The notes beneath the pieces are model-generated. The model was not told the origin of the DNA, did no database searches, and worked only from the letters and a program-made list of their open reading frames with translations. From Pseudomonas faucium (GTDB lineage Bacteria > Pseudomonadota > Gammaproteobacteria > Pseudomonadales > Pseudomonadaceae): a stretch of 64,000 nucleotides of DNA. This document shows positions 24,356 to 34,419 of the stretch, piece by piece. The DNA lies in the NCBI RefSeq assembly GCF_021602585.1, contig NZ_BQIP01000002.1, positions 372,001-436,000 on the forward strand, read 5' to 3'. Both the position numbers and the translations under genes were made by a program. Each line of letters starts with the position of its first letter. Position 1 is the first letter of the stretch.

Positions 24356-25435
24356 ATGGCCAGACCTGGATTTCGCCTTGCTGTGTTCGCCACCCTGCTG
24401 GCCTTGCTGGTCGTCATGCTCGGGGCCTACACCCGCCTGACCCACGCCGGCCTCGGCTGCCCGGACTGGCCAGGTTGCTACGGCTTCATCAGCGTGCCCA
24501 AGACCGACGCCCAGCTGGCCCATGCCGAGCTGAACTTCCCCGAGCACCCGGTGGAAGCGGCCAAGGGCTGGGCCGAGATGGTGCACCGCTATTTCGCCGG
24601 CACGCTGGCCGTGGTGATCGCCTTGCTGGCCTTCCAGGCGCTGCGCCGGCATGCCCGGGAGGGGCAACCCTATCGCCTGCCGGTGCTGTTGCTGGGGGTG
24701 GTACTGGCCCAGGCGGCCTTCGGCATGTGGACAGTGACGCTGAAGCTGTGGCCGCAGGTGGTCACCGCGCACCTGCTTGGCGGCTTCACCACCCTGAGCT
24801 TGCTGTTCCTGTTATCCCTGCGTCTATCCCGGGCCTTTGCGCCCTTGCCGAAACTGCCCCTGAGCCTGCGCCGCATCGCTGCCCTGGCCCTGTTGGTGGT
24901 GATCGGCCAGATCGCCCTGGGCGGCTGGGTCAGCGCCAACTACGCAGCGGTCGCCTGTATCGATCTGCCCACCTGCCATGGCCAGTGGTGGCCGGCGGCA
25001 GACTTCAGCAACGGCTTCCACCTGACCCAGCACGTGGGCCCCAACTACCTGGGCGGGCAACTGGACAGCGATGCACGTACCGCCATCCATATCAGCCACC
25101 GCCTGGGTGCGCTGATGGTCACTGCGGTGCTGCTGATGCTCAGCTGGAAGCTGTACCGCTGCGGCCTGCCGGGCCTGTCGCGGCTGGTGCTGGGCGCCTT
25201 GACGCTGCAGGTCGGGCTGGGCATCAGCAACGTGCTGCTGCACCTGCCGTTGGCGGTGGCCGTGGCGCACAACGCCGGCGGCGCACTGCTGCTGCTGAGC
25301 ATGGTGCTGGTCAACTACCGCATCCGCGTGGTCGACAAGGTGCGCGTCGGCGTCGGCCAGGGTTGGCGCCTGCGGCCGGTTGCTGGCGTGGCCGTCTCCC
25401 AACACATGAGGAATGGCTCGTGGCGACGCTTCTGA
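24356..25435 (+). CDS. ctaA: Heme A synthase
   Basis: A 359-residue, eight-helix membrane enzyme that oxidises heme O to heme A. It shows YTRLTHAGLGCPDWPGCYG near the N-terminus, the heme histidine in MVHRYFAGTLAV and the second-half HLLGGFTTL, NLGG-like repeats and ISHRLGALMV. Both internal cysteine pairs of the type are present (CPDWPGC and CIDLPTC). AGGAG is 7 bp before the ATG. Its end overlaps ctaB by 16 bp. Confidence 0.94.
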   Translation: MARPGFRLAVFATLLALLVVMLGAYTRLTHAGLGCPDWPGCYGFISVPKTDAQLAHAELNFPEHPVEAAKGWAEMVHRYFAGTLAVVIALLAFQALRRHAREGQPYRLPVLLLGVVLAQAAFGMWTVTLKLWPQVVTAHLLGGFTTLSLLFLLSLRLSRAFAPLPKLPLSLRRIAALALLVVIGQIALGGWVSANYAAVACIDLPTCHGQWWPAADFSNGFHLTQHVGPNYLGGQLDSDARTAIHISHRLGALMVTAVLLMLSWKLYRCGLPGLSRLVLGALTLQVGLGISNVLLHLPLAVAVAHNAGGALLLLSMVLVNYRIRVVDKVRVGVGQGWRLRPVAGVAVSQHMRNGSWRRF

Positions 25436-26313
25436 GTGCCCGGCGTGCCGGCTGGCGCGACTACCTGGAACTGACCAAGCCCAAGGTCGTGGTGCTGATG
25501 CTGATCACCTCGCTGGTGGGCATGCTGCTCGCCACCCGCGCGGGGGTGAGCTGGAACGTGCTGCTGTTCGGCAACCTGGGCATTGGCCTGTGCGCGGGCG
25601 GCGCGGCGGTGGTCAACCATGTGGTGGACCGGCGTATCGACGCGCTGATGGCGCGCACCCACAAACGCCCGCTGGCCGAGGGCCGGGTGGAGCCGCTGCC
25701 GGCGCTGCTGTTCGCGCTGGCCCTGGCGCTGCTGGGCATGACCCTGCTGCTGGTGTTCACCAATGCCCTCACCGCCTGGCTCACCCTGGCCTCGCTGCTC
25801 GGCTATGCGGTGCTCTACACCGGCTTTCTCAAGCGCGCCACGCCGCAGAACATCGTCATCGGCGGCCTGGCCGGGGCCGCCCCGCCGCTGCTCGGCTGGG
25901 TGGCGGTGAGCGGCCACATCAGCGCCGAGCCGTTGCTGCTGGTGCTGATCATCTTCGCCTGGACGCCCCCGCACTTCTGGGCCCTGGCCATCCACCGCAA
26001 GGCGGAGTACGCCAAGGCCGATATCCCGATGCTGCCGGTGACCCACGGCGAGCGCTACACCAAGCTGCATATCCTGCTCTACAGCCTGATTCTGCTGGCC
26101 GTGACGCTGCTGCCCTATGCCATCCACATGAGCGGCCCGCTGTACCTGGCCTGCGCCCTCGCCCTGGGCCTGCGCTTCCTGCAATGGGCCTGGGTGTTGT
26201 ACCGTGGCAGCCGGCCGCACGCGGCGATCGGCACCTTCAAGTACTCTATCGGCTACCTGTTCGCGCTGTTCATCGCGTTGCTCGTTGACCACTACTTGTT
26301 GCTGAGCTTATGA
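25420..26313 (+). CDS. ctaB: Protoheme IX farnesyltransferase (heme O synthase)
   Basis: A 297-residue UbiA-family membrane enzyme attaching a farnesyl group to heme B. The two aspartate-rich sites are visible: NHVVDRRIDALMARTHKRPL and the later DIPMLPVTHGERYT. The GTG start at 25420 is chosen because it gives the family N-terminus MATLLSARRAGWRDYLELTK and has GAGGAAT upstream. It overlaps ctaA by 16 bp and the SCO gene by 4 bp, so heme A synthesis and copper delivery are one translational unit. It is also called cyoE. Confidence 0.95.
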   Translation: MATLLSARRAGWRDYLELTKPKVVVLMLITSLVGMLLATRAGVSWNVLLFGNLGIGLCAGGAAVVNHVVDRRIDALMARTHKRPLAEGRVEPLPALLFALALALLGMTLLLVFTNALTAWLTLASLLGYAVLYTGFLKRATPQNIVIGGLAGAAPPLLGWVAVSGHISAEPLLLVLIIFAWTPPHFWALAIHRKAEYAKADIPMLPVTHGERYTKLHILLYSLILLAVTLLPYAIHMSGPLYLACALALGLRFLQWAWVLYRGSRPHAAIGTFKYSIGYLFALFIALLVDHYLLLSL

Positions 26314-26942
26314 CCCGAACCCAGAAAACCGTCTTCATCCTCGTTGCCGTGGTCGCCTTGATCATGGGCCTGACCGTCAACAAGGTGCTCAATGGCCGCA
26401 ACCAGCCCAACCCTGCCGAGCTGATCGACGCCGGCATCATCCTGCTGCCGCAAAGCCGCACGGTGGCGGATGTGACCATGACCAACCAGGACGGCCAGCC
26501 GGTGAAGCTGGACGACCTCAAGGGCAAATGGTCGCTGCTGTTCTTCGGCTACACCTACTGCCCGGACATCTGCCCGACCACCCTGGCGCAGCTGCGCCAA
26601 GTGAAGAGCGAGCTGCCCAAGGAAGCCGTCGACCGCCTGCAGGTGGTGCTGGTGAGCGTGGACCCGAATCGCGATACGCCCAACCAGCTCAAGCAGTACC
26701 TGGGCTACTTCGACAAGGATTTCGTGGGGGTGGCGGGGTCGATCGAGGATACCCAGAAGCTCGCCAATGCCTTGAGCATTCCGTTCATTCCGGCCGATAC
26801 CAGCAAGCCTGGGTATACCGTGGATCACAGCGGCAACCTGGCCGTCGTGGGGCCGGATGGGCGCCAGCGCGGCTTCATTCGCGCGCCGTTCAACAACCAG
26901 AAGCTGGTGGCGCAGTTGCCGGGGCTGGTCAAGCGCGATTGA
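26310..26942 (+). CDS. SCO1/SenC-family copper chaperone
   Basis: A 210-residue membrane-anchored thioredoxin-fold protein that loads CuA of subunit II. An N-terminal helix (KTVFILVAVVALIMGL) is followed by the copper site CPDIC at residues 84-88 and the ligand H173 (TVDHSGN). ATGA overlap with ctaB. It closes the oxidase locus; a REP pair follows. Confidence 0.95.
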   Translation: MTRTQKTVFILVAVVALIMGLTVNKVLNGRNQPNPAELIDAGIILLPQSRTVADVTMTNQDGQPVKLDDLKGKWSLLFFGYTYCPDICPTTLAQLRQVKSELPKEAVDRLQVVLVSVDPNRDTPNQLKQYLGYFDKDFVGVAGSIEDTQKLANALSIPFIPADTSKPGYTVDHSGNLAVVGPDGRQRGFIRAPFNNQKLVAQLPGLVKRD

Positions 26943-26959
26943 TGCAAGCCGCAAAAAGC

Positions 26960-27013
26960 ATCGCCGGCAAGCCGGCTCCCACACGTGCCTGTGGGAGCCG
27001 GCTTGCCGGCGAT
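26960..27013. repeat. REP palindrome pair (family 1)
   Basis: Inverted 23-bp units at 26960-26982 and 26991-27013, separated by 8 bp. It fills the gap between the convergent SCO gene and metQ, and could act as a bidirectional terminator. Confidence 0.95.
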
Positions 27014-27035
27014 GGGGGCAACGAAATGCTGAGGC

Positions 27036-27806
27036 TTAGAACGCCGGTACCACAGCGCCCTTGTACTTCTCGGTGATGAACTGCTTCACCTCAGGCGAGT
27101 GCAGCGCTGCTGCCAGTTTCTTCATGTCTTCGGAGTCCTTGTTGTCTGGACGGGCAACCAGGATGTTGACGTAAGGCGAGTCGCTGCCTTCGATGGCCAG
27201 CGCGTCCTGCTCCGGGTTCAGCTTGGCTTCCAGCGCGTAGTTGGTGTTGATCAGGGCGATATCGACCTGGGTCAGCACGCGCGGGATGGTGGCCGCTTCC
27301 AGCTCGCGGAACTTCACGTTCTTCGGGTTCTGGGCAACGTCCTTCACGGTCGACAGGATGTTGCTGTTGTCCTTGAGCTTGATCACCCCGGCCTTGTCCA
27401 GCAGCAGCAGGGCGCGGCCGCCGTTGGTGGCGTCGTTGGGGATGACCACGGTGGCGCCGGACGGCAGCTCGTCGAGCTTCTTGATCTTGGACGAGTACAC
27501 GCCCAGCGGCTCGATGTGCACGCCGGTCACGCTGACCAGGTGGGTGCCCTTGGCCTTGTTGAACTCATCCAGGTACGGCTGGTGCTGGAAGAAGTTGGCG
27601 TCCAGGCGCTTTTCGGCCACTTGCACGTTCGGCTGGATGTAATCGGTGAATTCCTTCACCTTCAGGTTCACACCCTCTTTTTCCAGCTGGGGTTTGACGA
27701 AGTTGAGGATCTCGGCGTGCGGCACCGGGGTGGCGGCGACGGTCAGGTCACCGGCATGGACCGAGAAGGCCGCGACAGCGGCAGCAACAGCAAGCAGCTT
27801 CTTCAT
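27036..27806 (-). CDS. metQ: D-methionine-binding periplasmic protein MetQ
   Basis: A 256-residue NlpA/MetQ-family binding protein for methionine uptake. Typical segments are VAATPVPHAEILNFVKP, YIQPNVQVAEKRLDANFFQH, VIPNDATNGGRALLLL and ALINTNYA. The signal peptide (KKLLAVAAAVAAFSVHA) ends in HAG-D and has no lipobox cysteine, so it is soluble rather than a lipoprotein as in E. coli. AAGGAG is 7 bp before the ATG. It is the last gene of metN-metI-metQ, after a hairpin-rich spacer. Confidence 0.95.
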   Translation of the reverse strand: MKKLLAVAAAVAAFSVHAGDLTVAATPVPHAEILNFVKPQLEKEGVNLKVKEFTDYIQPNVQVAEKRLDANFFQHQPYLDEFNKAKGTHLVSVTGVHIEPLGVYSSKIKKLDELPSGATVVIPNDATNGGRALLLLDKAGVIKLKDNSNILSTVKDVAQNPKNVKFRELEAATIPRVLTQVDIALINTNYALEAKLNPEQDALAIEGSDSPYVNILVARPDNKDSEDMKKLAAALHSPEVKQFITEKYKGAVVPAF

Positions 27807-27822
27807 GAATCACTCCTTGTGA

Positions 27823-27862
27823 GGGCCGCGACGGCCCCCGAACGGGTCGGCCGGGCCGACCC
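27823..27862 (-). other. Two strong hairpins in the metI-metQ spacer
   Basis: GGGCCG-CGA-CGGCCC (27823-27837) and GGGTCGG-N5-CCGACCC (27844-27862) stand side by side in the 64-bp spacer. Neither has a T-tract in the direction of transcription. They may protect the distal metQ mRNA or partly stop transcription so that the binding protein and transporter levels differ. Confidence 0.6.
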
Positions 27863-27870
27863 CATTGGGG

Positions 27871-28542
27871 TTACTTACGGGAAAAATGCACCACCAGTTT
27901 GTCGCCCACGCTCTGCAGGACTTGAACCAGTACCAGCAACAGCACCACGGTGACCACCATGACGTCGGTCTGGAAGCGCTGGTAGCCGAAGCGGATGGCC
28001 AGGTCGCCCAGGCCGCCGGCGCCGACCACGCCGGCCATGGCGGTGTACGACACCAGGGTGATGGCGGTGACGGTGATGGCGGCGAAGATGCCCGGGCGGG
28101 CTTCCGGCAGCAGTGCGTTGGTGATGATCTGGCGGGTGGTGGCGCCCATCGACTGGGTGGCCTCGATGATGCCGCGGTCCACTTCACGCAGGGCGGTTTC
28201 CACCAGGCGCGCGAAGAACGGCGTGGCGCCCACCACCAGCGGCGGGATGGCACCGGCCACGCCCAGCGAGGTGCCGGTGATCAGCACGGTGATCGGGATC
28301 ATCACGATCAACAGGATGATGAACGGCAGCGAGCGCAGGATGTTGACCACCAGCGACAGCAGCGCGTACACGCCCTTCTGCTCGAACATCTGGCGCGGCC
28401 CGCAGAGGAACAGCAGCACGCCCAGCGGCAGGCCCAGCAGCACGGTGAAGAACAGCGAGCCGAACAGCATGATCATGGTGTCGATGGTCGCCAGCCAGAT
28501 TTCGGCCCAGTCGACGTTGGCAAAGAAATTCAGGGCGTCCAT
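27871..28542 (-). CDS. metI: D-methionine ABC transporter permease MetI
   Basis: A 223-residue inner-membrane permease with five or six helices and the EAA-type loop ETALREVDRGIIEATQSMGA followed by PEARPGIFAAITVT. Start ATG at 28542 shares a base with the metN stop (TGATG), and GGAGG lies 10 bp upstream inside metN. It works with MetN and MetQ. Confidence 0.95.
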   Translation of the reverse strand: MDALNFFANVDWAEIWLATIDTMIMLFGSLFFTVLLGLPLGVLLFLCGPRQMFEQKGVYALLSLVVNILRSLPFIILLIVMIPITVLITGTSLGVAGAIPPLVVGATPFFARLVETALREVDRGIIEATQSMGATTRQIITNALLPEARPGIFAAITVTAITLVSYTAMAGVVGAGGLGDLAIRFGYQRFQTDVMVVTVVLLLVLVQVLQSVGDKLVVHFSRK

Positions 28543-29549
28543 CAACGCAGTACCTCCATATGTACGTCAGCTGCCTTGAAGCGGTCGAACGCCGCTTCCA
28601 TGTCGCCGCCAGTCACGGCCAGGGTCAGCTGCCCATAGGGCACATCCTTGATGCGGTCGATACGCCCGGCGAGGATGCTGTAGTCCACGCCGGTTTCGCG
28701 GGCCACGGTGCCCAGCAGCGGCGCGTAGGTGGCGTCGCCCTGGAAGGTCAGGCGGATGATGCGCCCTGGCACGTGGGCGAAGTCATCACGCTGCTCGCCT
28801 TCGTCGACCTGTTCGTCTTCCTGGACGAAACGCTTGGTGGTCGGGTGCTGCGGGTGCAGGAACACCTCGGCCACCGAGCCTTGCTCGACGATCTGCCCGG
28901 CATCCATCACCGCCACGCGGTCGCAGACCCGGCGGATCACGTCCATCTCGTGGGTGATCAGCACGATGGTCAGCTTCAGCTCGCGGTTGATCTCGGCCAG
29001 CAATTGCAGCACCGAGGCCGTGGTCTGTGGGTCGAGGGCGCTGGTGGCCTCGTCGCACAGCAGGATCTTGGGGTTGGTGGACAGGGCGCGGGCGATGCCG
29101 ACGCGCTGTTTCTGGCCGCCGGACAACTGCGCCGGGTACTTCTTGGCGTGGTCCTGCAGGCCGACACGGGCCAGCAGCTCGCTGACACGCTTGTCGATTG
29201 CGCTGCGCGACAGCTCGCCGGCAAGGGTCAGCGGCAGGGCCACGTTGTCGGCCACGGTCTTGGACGCCAGCAGGTTGAAGTGCTGGAAGATCATGCCCAC
29301 CTGCTGGCGGAAGCCGCGCAGCTGGTTGGCGTTGAACGCGGTGACGTCTTCGCCGTCGACGATGATCTTGCCGCCGGAAGGCTCTTCCAGGCGGTTGATC
29401 AGGCGCAGCAGGGTGCTCTTGCCGGCGCCGGAATGGCCGATCAGGCCGAACACCTGGCCGTCTTCGATGGCCAGGCTGGTCGGGTTCAGGGCGGGGATTT
29501 CCCTACCGGCGACGCGGTAGGTCTTGTGTACATGTTGGAACTCGATCAC
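28542..29549 (-). CDS. metN: D-methionine ABC transporter ATPase MetN
   Basis: A 335-residue ATPase. Walker A is GHSGAGKST, the signature [15 protein letters not shown], Walker [13 protein letters not shown] and the H-loop ITHEMD. A C-terminal NIL regulatory domain (about residue 255 on; [21 protein letters not shown]) senses methionine in MetN proteins. Start is GTG at 29549 with AAGG upstream. It heads the operon and is divergent from katE. Confidence 0.95.
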   Translation of the reverse strand: MIEFQHVHKTYRVAGREIPALNPTSLAIEDGQVFGLIGHSGAGKSTLLRLINRLEEPSGGKIIVDGEDVTAFNANQLRGFRQQVGMIFQHFNLLASKTVADNVALPLTLAGELSRSAIDKRVSELLARVGLQDHAKKYPAQLSGGQKQRVGIARALSTNPKILLCDEATSALDPQTTASVLQLLAEINRELKLTIVLITHEMDVIRRVCDRVAVMDAGQIVEQGSVAEVFLHPQHPTTKRFVQEDEQVDEGEQRDDFAHVPGRIIRLTFQGDATYAPLLGTVARETGVDYSILAGRIDRIKDVPYGQLTLAVTGGDMEAAFDRFKAADVHMEVLR

Positions 29550-29777
29550 GTAGCGAACCTTGTGGGGCGCATGGAATTTGGGGTCAGCGGTTGGCTGGGG
29601 TGGCGCATTTTAGCCTTTTCCCATAGTTGTTCTTAGCATTTATTTCGTAACGGACCAATCCATCGGGCATAACACGACAACTGGTAATCCCGATTGAACG
29701 CTCGGCAAAGCCCTCCAGTCACTACTTGAACAAGCCCGACCAAGGGCACGCCTGATGACTGACGAGGAGAGCCGACC

Positions 29778-31922
29778 ATGCCCAGCAAGAAAACGGATGC
29801 GCCCAAGCACAGCGAGGCCGCCGGCACCCAGACCCCCGACCGGGCCAATACCAACGCCAAGCTGCAGAGCCTGGAGGCGTTTCGCAGCGATGCCACCGGC
29901 CAGGCGCTGCGCACCAACCAGGGGGTGAAGGTCGCCGACAACCAGAACAGCCTGAAGGCCGGAGCGCGCGGGCCATCGTTGCTCGAAGACTTCATCATGC
30001 GCGAGAAGATCACCCACTTCGACCACGAGCGCATCCCCGAACGCATCGTCCACGCCCGCGGCACCGGGGCCCATGGCTACTTCCAGAGCTACGGCAACCA
30101 TGCCGAGCTGACCAAGGCCGGTTTCCTGCAGGACCCGCAGAAGATCACCCCGGTGTTCGTGCGCTTTTCCACCGTGCAGGGGCCGCGCGGCTCGGGTGAC
30201 ACGGTGCGCGATGTGCGCGGTTTTGCCGTGAAGTTCTACACCGATGAGGGCAATTTCGACCTGGTGGGCAACAACATGCCGGTGTTCTTCATCCAGGATG
30301 CGATCAAGTTCCCCGACTTCGTGCATGCGGTCAAACCCGAGCCGCACAACGAGATGCCCACCGGCGGCTCGGCCCACGACACCTTCTGGGACTTCGTCTC
30401 GCTGGTGCCGGAATCGGCGCACATGGTCATCTGGGCCATGTCCGACCGCGCCATCCCGCGCAGCCTGCGGATGATGGAGGGCTTTGGCGTGCACACTTTC
30501 CGCCTGATCAACGCCCAAGGCGTGGCCAGCTTCGTCAAGTTCCACTGGAAGCCGCGCCAGGGCGTGCATTCGGTGCTCTGGGACGAAGCCCAGAAGCTGG
30601 CCGGCAAGGACACCGACTACCACCGCCGCGACCTGTGGGACGCGATCGAGACCGGCGACTACCCGGAATGGGAGCTGGGCGTGCAGATCGTGCCGGAGGC
30701 CGACGAGCACAAGTTCGACTTCGACCTGCTCGACCCCACCAAGCTCATCCCCGAAGAGCTGGTGCCGGTGACGCCGCTGGGCAAGATGGTGCTAAACCGC
30801 AACCCGGACAACTTCTTCGCCGAAACCGAGCAGGTGGCCTTCTGCCCCGGGCATATCGTGCCGGGCATCGATTTCAGCAACGACCCGCTGCTGCAGGGCC
30901 GGCTGTTCTCCTACACCGATACCCAGATCAGCCGCCTGGGCGGGCCGAACTTCCATGAAATCCCGATCAACCGGCCGGTGGCGCCCAACCACAGCAGCCA
31001 GCGTGATGCCATGCACCGCATGACCATCGACAAGGGCCGCGCGTCTTACGAGCCCAATTCGATCGATGGCGGCTGGCCGAAAGAAACCCCACCCGCCGCG
31101 CAGGATGGCGGCTTCGAGAGCTACCAGGAGCGCATCGAGGCGCACAAGATCCGCCAGCGCAGCGAGTCGTTCGGCGACCACTTCTCCCAGGCGCGGCTGT
31201 TCTTCCAGAGCATGAGCCCGACCGAGCAGCAGCACATCATCAAGGCCTACAGCTTCGAGCTGGGCAAGGTGGAGCGCGAGGCGATCCGGGCTCGCCAGGT
31301 GAACGAGATCCTGGCCAACATCGACCTGAAGCTGGCGGCGGCGGTGGCGGCCAACCTGGGGCTACCGGCGCCCAAGCAGGGCACGGTCCAGGTAAAAGGC
31401 AGCAAACCCGCGCAGTCCAAGGCTTTGAGCCAGATGAACCACCCCGGCGACGTGGGCATCAAGGGGCGCAAGATTGCCGTGCTGGTGGCCGATGGCGTGG
31501 ATGCGGCCAGCGTCGACAGGCTGGTCAAGGCGCTCGAGGCCAAGAGCGCGCGGCCGATGCTGCTGGGGCCTACTTCGGCGCCTGTGAAGATGGCCGATGG
31601 CAAGCCGTTGAAAGTGGATGCCTCGATCGAAGGGATGCCTTCGGTGATGTTCGACGGGATCGTCGTCGCGGGCGGCAAGGCCTCGATCGATGCGTTGAGC
31701 GCCAGCGGCGTGGCCAAGCATTTCCTGCTCGAGGGCTACAAGCACCTGAAGGCGATCATGCTGGCCAAGGATGCCAAGGCATTGCTCGCCGGCCTGGGGC
31801 TCAAGGAAGACAAGGGGTTGCTGCTGGGGGATGAGCAGAAGGCCGTGGAGGCCTTTGTCAAAGCAGTGGAAGGGCATCGGGTGTGGGAGCGGGAGGCGGC
31901 TGCAGAGGGTGTGCCTGCCTGA
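29778..31922 (+). CDS. katE: Large-subunit catalase HPII
   Basis: A 714-residue clade-2 catalase. The catalytic His is H92 ([15 protein letters not shown]), the Asn is in [12 protein letters not shown] and the heme-ligating Tyr in [13 protein letters not shown]. The extra C-terminal flavodoxin/DJ-1-like domain of large catalases is present from about residue 560 ([14 protein letters not shown]). The basic, disordered first 60 residues are usual for the group. GAGGAGAG precedes the ATG. The 228-bp gap to metN carries both promoters but no clear operator. A REP pair follows. Confidence 0.96.
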   Translation: MPSKKTDAPKHSEAAGTQTPDRANTNAKLQSLEAFRSDATGQALRTNQGVKVADNQNSLKAGARGPSLLEDFIMREKITHFDHERIPERIVHARGTGAHGYFQSYGNHAELTKAGFLQDPQKITPVFVRFSTVQGPRGSGDTVRDVRGFAVKFYTDEGNFDLVGNNMPVFFIQDAIKFPDFVHAVKPEPHNEMPTGGSAHDTFWDFVSLVPESAHMVIWAMSDRAIPRSLRMMEGFGVHTFRLINAQGVASFVKFHWKPRQGVHSVLWDEAQKLAGKDTDYHRRDLWDAIETGDYPEWELGVQIVPEADEHKFDFDLLDPTKLIPEELVPVTPLGKMVLNRNPDNFFAETEQVAFCPGHIVPGIDFSNDPLLQGRLFSYTDTQISRLGGPNFHEIPINRPVAPNHSSQRDAMHRMTIDKGRASYEPNSIDGGWPKETPPAAQDGGFESYQERIEAHKIRQRSESFGDHFSQARLFFQSMSPTEQQHIIKAYSFELGKVEREAIRARQVNEILANIDLKLAAAVAANLGLPAPKQGTVQVKGSKPAQSKALSQMNHPGDVGIKGRKIAVLVADGVDAASVDRLVKALEAKSARPMLLGPTSAPVKMADGKPLKVDASIEGMPSVMFDGIVVAGGKASIDALSASGVAKHFLLEGYKHLKAIMLAKDAKALLAGLGLKEDKGLLLGDEQKAVEAFVKAVEGHRVWEREAAAEGVPA

Positions 31923-31936
31923 TCGGCGGCGCCTTC

Positions 31937-32021
31937 ATCGCCGGCAAGCCGGCTCCCACAGGGCCAACCACAGGTCTCGAGGGCCTGTGGAGCTCTCTGT
32001 GGGAGCCGGCTTGCCGGCGAT
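31937..32021. repeat. REP palindrome pair (family 1)
   Basis: Inverted 23-bp units at 31937-31959 and 31999-32021 with a 39-bp spacer that itself contains small inverted repeats around CTGTGG. It lies between convergent katE and the lipoprotein gene. Confidence 0.95.
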
Positions 32022-32035
32022 GAGGCCCTGAAACG

Positions 32036-32743
32036 TCACCGCTGATGCGGGACCAATACCACCTGAGCCGGCATCTTGCGCTGAATCTCATGCTTCTGCT
32101 TCAGCTTGAAGCCACTGTCGATCTTGTGCACCCGCTTCTCCAGCAGGTTCTTCAGCCACGGCGCGTCCTCGGTGCGCGGCACCTGGAACACCACCTCGCA
32201 CTGGTAATTCACCACATCCTTGGCAATTTCATCGAGCTGACGGCGCATCGCGGCGATGTCGGTGGTCTTCAGCGCGATTACCGTGCTCGGCGCCGTTGGG
32301 TCGATCACCCGCGCCTGGGGCTTGGCCTCGGCAGCTTTCAAGGCCGCCTCGGCTTTCTCCAGCTCGGCCTTGCGGGCCTGGCCAACGGCGTCGCCACCGG
32401 TGACTGCCGGGGCCTGCGGCATCAGCGCACGGGCGCGCGCCAGCGCGGTTGCGGCGGCGTTGACATCGCCTTTTTGCAGCACGATCTGGCTGCGTTTGAG
32501 GTAGGCCTCGGCCAACTGGCGCTGGTATTGCTCCAGGCGCGCGTCGTTCGGCGACTGGGCCTGCAAGGCAGCCAGCTGGTCTTCGGCGGTGGCCAGCTCA
32601 TTGCTGGCGATATTCTGCTGCAGCTGCTGCCAGGCATCGGCTTGGGCAGGTGCACTGGCCTGCTCCACCGGCGCACTGGAACAGGCGGCCAGGAACAGGG
32701 AAAACGCGGCAACAAGCAGATAACGGGATGCGAACGGCTTCAT
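32036..32743 (-). CDS. PA5502-like lipoprotein with coiled-coil/TPR-type region
   Basis: A 235-residue lipoprotein: signal LLVAAFSLFLAACSS, then an Ala/Gln-rich helical region (residues 30-140) with two helix-turn-helix repeats (ELATAEDQLAALQAQ, EAYLKRSQIVLQKGDVNAAA), a predicted coiled coil (RKAELEKAEAALKAAEAKP) and a C-terminal domain (YQCEVVFQVPRTEDAP). It is next to znuB, as PA5502 is in P. aeruginosa. Function unknown; a link to zinc uptake is suggested only by position. Confidence 0.85.
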   Translation of the reverse strand: MKPFASRYLLVAAFSLFLAACSSAPVEQASAPAQADAWQQLQQNIASNELATAEDQLAALQAQSPNDARLEQYQRQLAEAYLKRSQIVLQKGDVNAAATALARARALMPQAPAVTGGDAVGQARKAELEKAEAALKAAEAKPQARVIDPTAPSTVIALKTTDIAAMRRQLDEIAKDVVNYQCEVVFQVPRTEDAPWLKNLLEKRVHKIDSGFKLKQKHEIQRKMPAQVVLVPHQR

Positions 32744-32870
32744 TCCTGCGACTCTCTATTTGCGCAAAAAGCGAGCAAGTCTACACCCAGGTGCGCACGC
32801 TCGAAAACAGGTCTTACAGACCCTTTACCCGCGAAAAGGTTGCAGGGCACGCCGATGCGCACCCCGCTTT

Positions 32871-33653
32871 TCAGCGTTTTGGCAGGGCCAGGCTCAGCAA
32901 GAATAGCACTGCCGCGCAGACCACGATCGACGGGCCGGCCGGGGTGTCCTTGAACCAGGACATGGCCAGGCCCCCGCAAACCGCGGTCACGCCCAGCAGG
33001 CTGGCACCCAGTGCCATCTGCTCGGGCGAGCGGGCGTGGCGCTGCGCCGCAGCCGCCGGGATGATCAGCAGCGAGGTGATCAGCAGCACGCCGACGATCT
33101 TCATGGCCACGGCGATCACCACGGCAATCAGCAGCATCAATGCCATGCGCAGGGCGGCCACTGGCAGGCCTTCGACCATGGCCAGCTCTTCGTGCACGGT
33201 GATTGCCAGCAGCGGCCGCCACAATGCGGCCAGCAACAGCAGCACCAGGGCGCTGCCGCCGAGGATCCAGCCCAGGTCGCCAGGGCTGATCGCCAGCAGG
33301 TCGCCGAACAGGTAGGCCATCAGGTCGATGCGCACGTCCTTCATGAAGCTCAGCACCACCAGGCCCAGCGACAGGGTGCTGGGCGCGAGGATGCCGAGCA
33401 GCGTGTCCGAGGCCAGTGGCTGGCGCTGCTGCAAGGTCACCAGGAGGATGGCCAGCAACAGGCAGCCGACGGTGACCGCCAGCGCCGGGCTGACATCCAG
33501 CACGAAGCCCAGGGCCACGCCCAGCAGGGCGGCGTGGGACAGGGTGTCGCCAAAATAGGCCATGCGCCGCCACACCACGAAGGAGCCCAGCGGGCCCGCC
33601 ACCAGCGCCAGGGAAAGGCCTGCAAGCAAGGCGTAGAGAAGAAAATCAGCCAT
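32871..33653 (-). CDS. znuB: Zinc ABC transporter permease ZnuB
   Basis: A 260-residue ABC-3 family permease with about eight helices. Marks are [26 protein letters not shown] at the start, the conserved [18 protein letters not shown] and [14 protein letters not shown]. The start at 33653 has GGAGAG upstream and overlaps znuC by 8 bp. Longer in-frame extension is antisense-like and unsupported. Confidence 0.95.
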   Translation of the reverse strand: MADFLLYALLAGLSLALVAGPLGSFVVWRRMAYFGDTLSHAALLGVALGFVLDVSPALAVTVGCLLLAILLVTLQQRQPLASDTLLGILAPSTLSLGLVVLSFMKDVRIDLMAYLFGDLLAISPGDLGWILGGSALVLLLLAALWRPLLAITVHEELAMVEGLPVAALRMALMLLIAVVIAVAMKIVGVLLITSLLIIPAAAAQRHARSPEQMALGASLLGVTAVCGGLAMSWFKDTPAGPSIVVCAAVLFLLSLALPKR

Positions 33654-34419
33654 GCTTGCAGTGCTCTCCGTGAACATGGGCGCCAGGGGCGACGACCGAG
33701 CCGTGCAGGTCGTGGCTGTGGTCGTGATGGTGGTGATAGATGGCCAGGCTCGGGGCGTTCTGGCCGAACAGCTCGACGAAGGCCGGGTCGTTGCTGACCT
33801 GCTCGGGGTGGCCCGAGCAGCACACATGGCGGTTGAGGCACACCACCTGGTCGGTGGCGCTCATCACCAGGTGCAGGTCGTGCGAGACCATCAGCACGCC
33901 GCAGCCGTGGCGGTCGCGCAGGCGGGTGATGAGGTTGTACAGCTCGGTCTGGCCGACCACGTCGACGCCCTGCACGGGCTCGTCCAGCACCAGCAACTGC
34001 GGTTCACGCAGCAGCGCCCGGGCCAGCAGCACACGCTGCATCTCGCCACCGGAAATGGTCTGGATCGGGTTGTCGATCACCTGCTCGGCCCCCACTTCCT
34101 GCAGCGCCGACAAGGCTGCCGCGCGGTCTACGCCGGGCACCAGGCGCAGAAAGCGCAGCACCGAGAGCGGCAGGGTCGGGTCTACCTGAATCTTCTGCGG
34201 CATGTAGCCGATGCGCAGCTTCGGCTTGCGCCACACGCTGCCGCGGTGCGGCTTGAGCAGCCCGAGCACGGCACGCACCAGGGTGGTCTTGCCGGCGCCG
34301 TTGGGGCCGATCAGGGTCACGATCTGGCCGGGAGCGACCGCCAGGTCGATGCTGTCGAGCACCGCCTCGCCGCCAAAGGTGACGCCGACCTGCTCGAGGC
34401 GGATCAGGGCGTCGCTCAT
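33646..34419 (-). CDS. znuC: Zinc ABC transporter ATPase ZnuC, with His-rich tail
   Basis: A 257-residue ATPase: Walker [10 protein letters not shown], signature [15 protein letters not shown], Walker [14 protein letters not shown]-loop VSHDLH. The last 30 residues are rich in His ([23 protein letters not shown]), beyond the ATPase fold, and could bind zinc on the cytoplasmic face as a sensor. It starts inside the zur stop codon (ATGA), so zur, znuC and znuB form one coupled operon. Confidence 0.95.
   Translation of the reverse strand: MSDALIRLEQVGVTFGGEAVLDSIDLAVAPGQIVTLIGPNGAGKTTLVRAVLGLLKPHRGSVWRKPKLRIGYMPQKIQVDPTLPLSVLRFLRLVPGVDRAAALSALQEVGAEQVIDNPIQTISGGEMQRVLLARALLREPQLLVLDEPVQGVDVVGQTELYNLITRLRDRHGCGVLMVSHDLHLVMSATDQVVCLNRHVCCSGHPEQVSNDPAFVELFGQNAPSLAIYHHHHDHSHDLHGSVVAPGAHVHGEHCKHG

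Noticed and set aside
29550-29777. SAM riboswitch or MetJ box before metN
   Set aside because: No SAM-type fold or MetJ-type repeats seen, and pseudomonads lack MetJ; only ordinary promoter-like sequence is visible.
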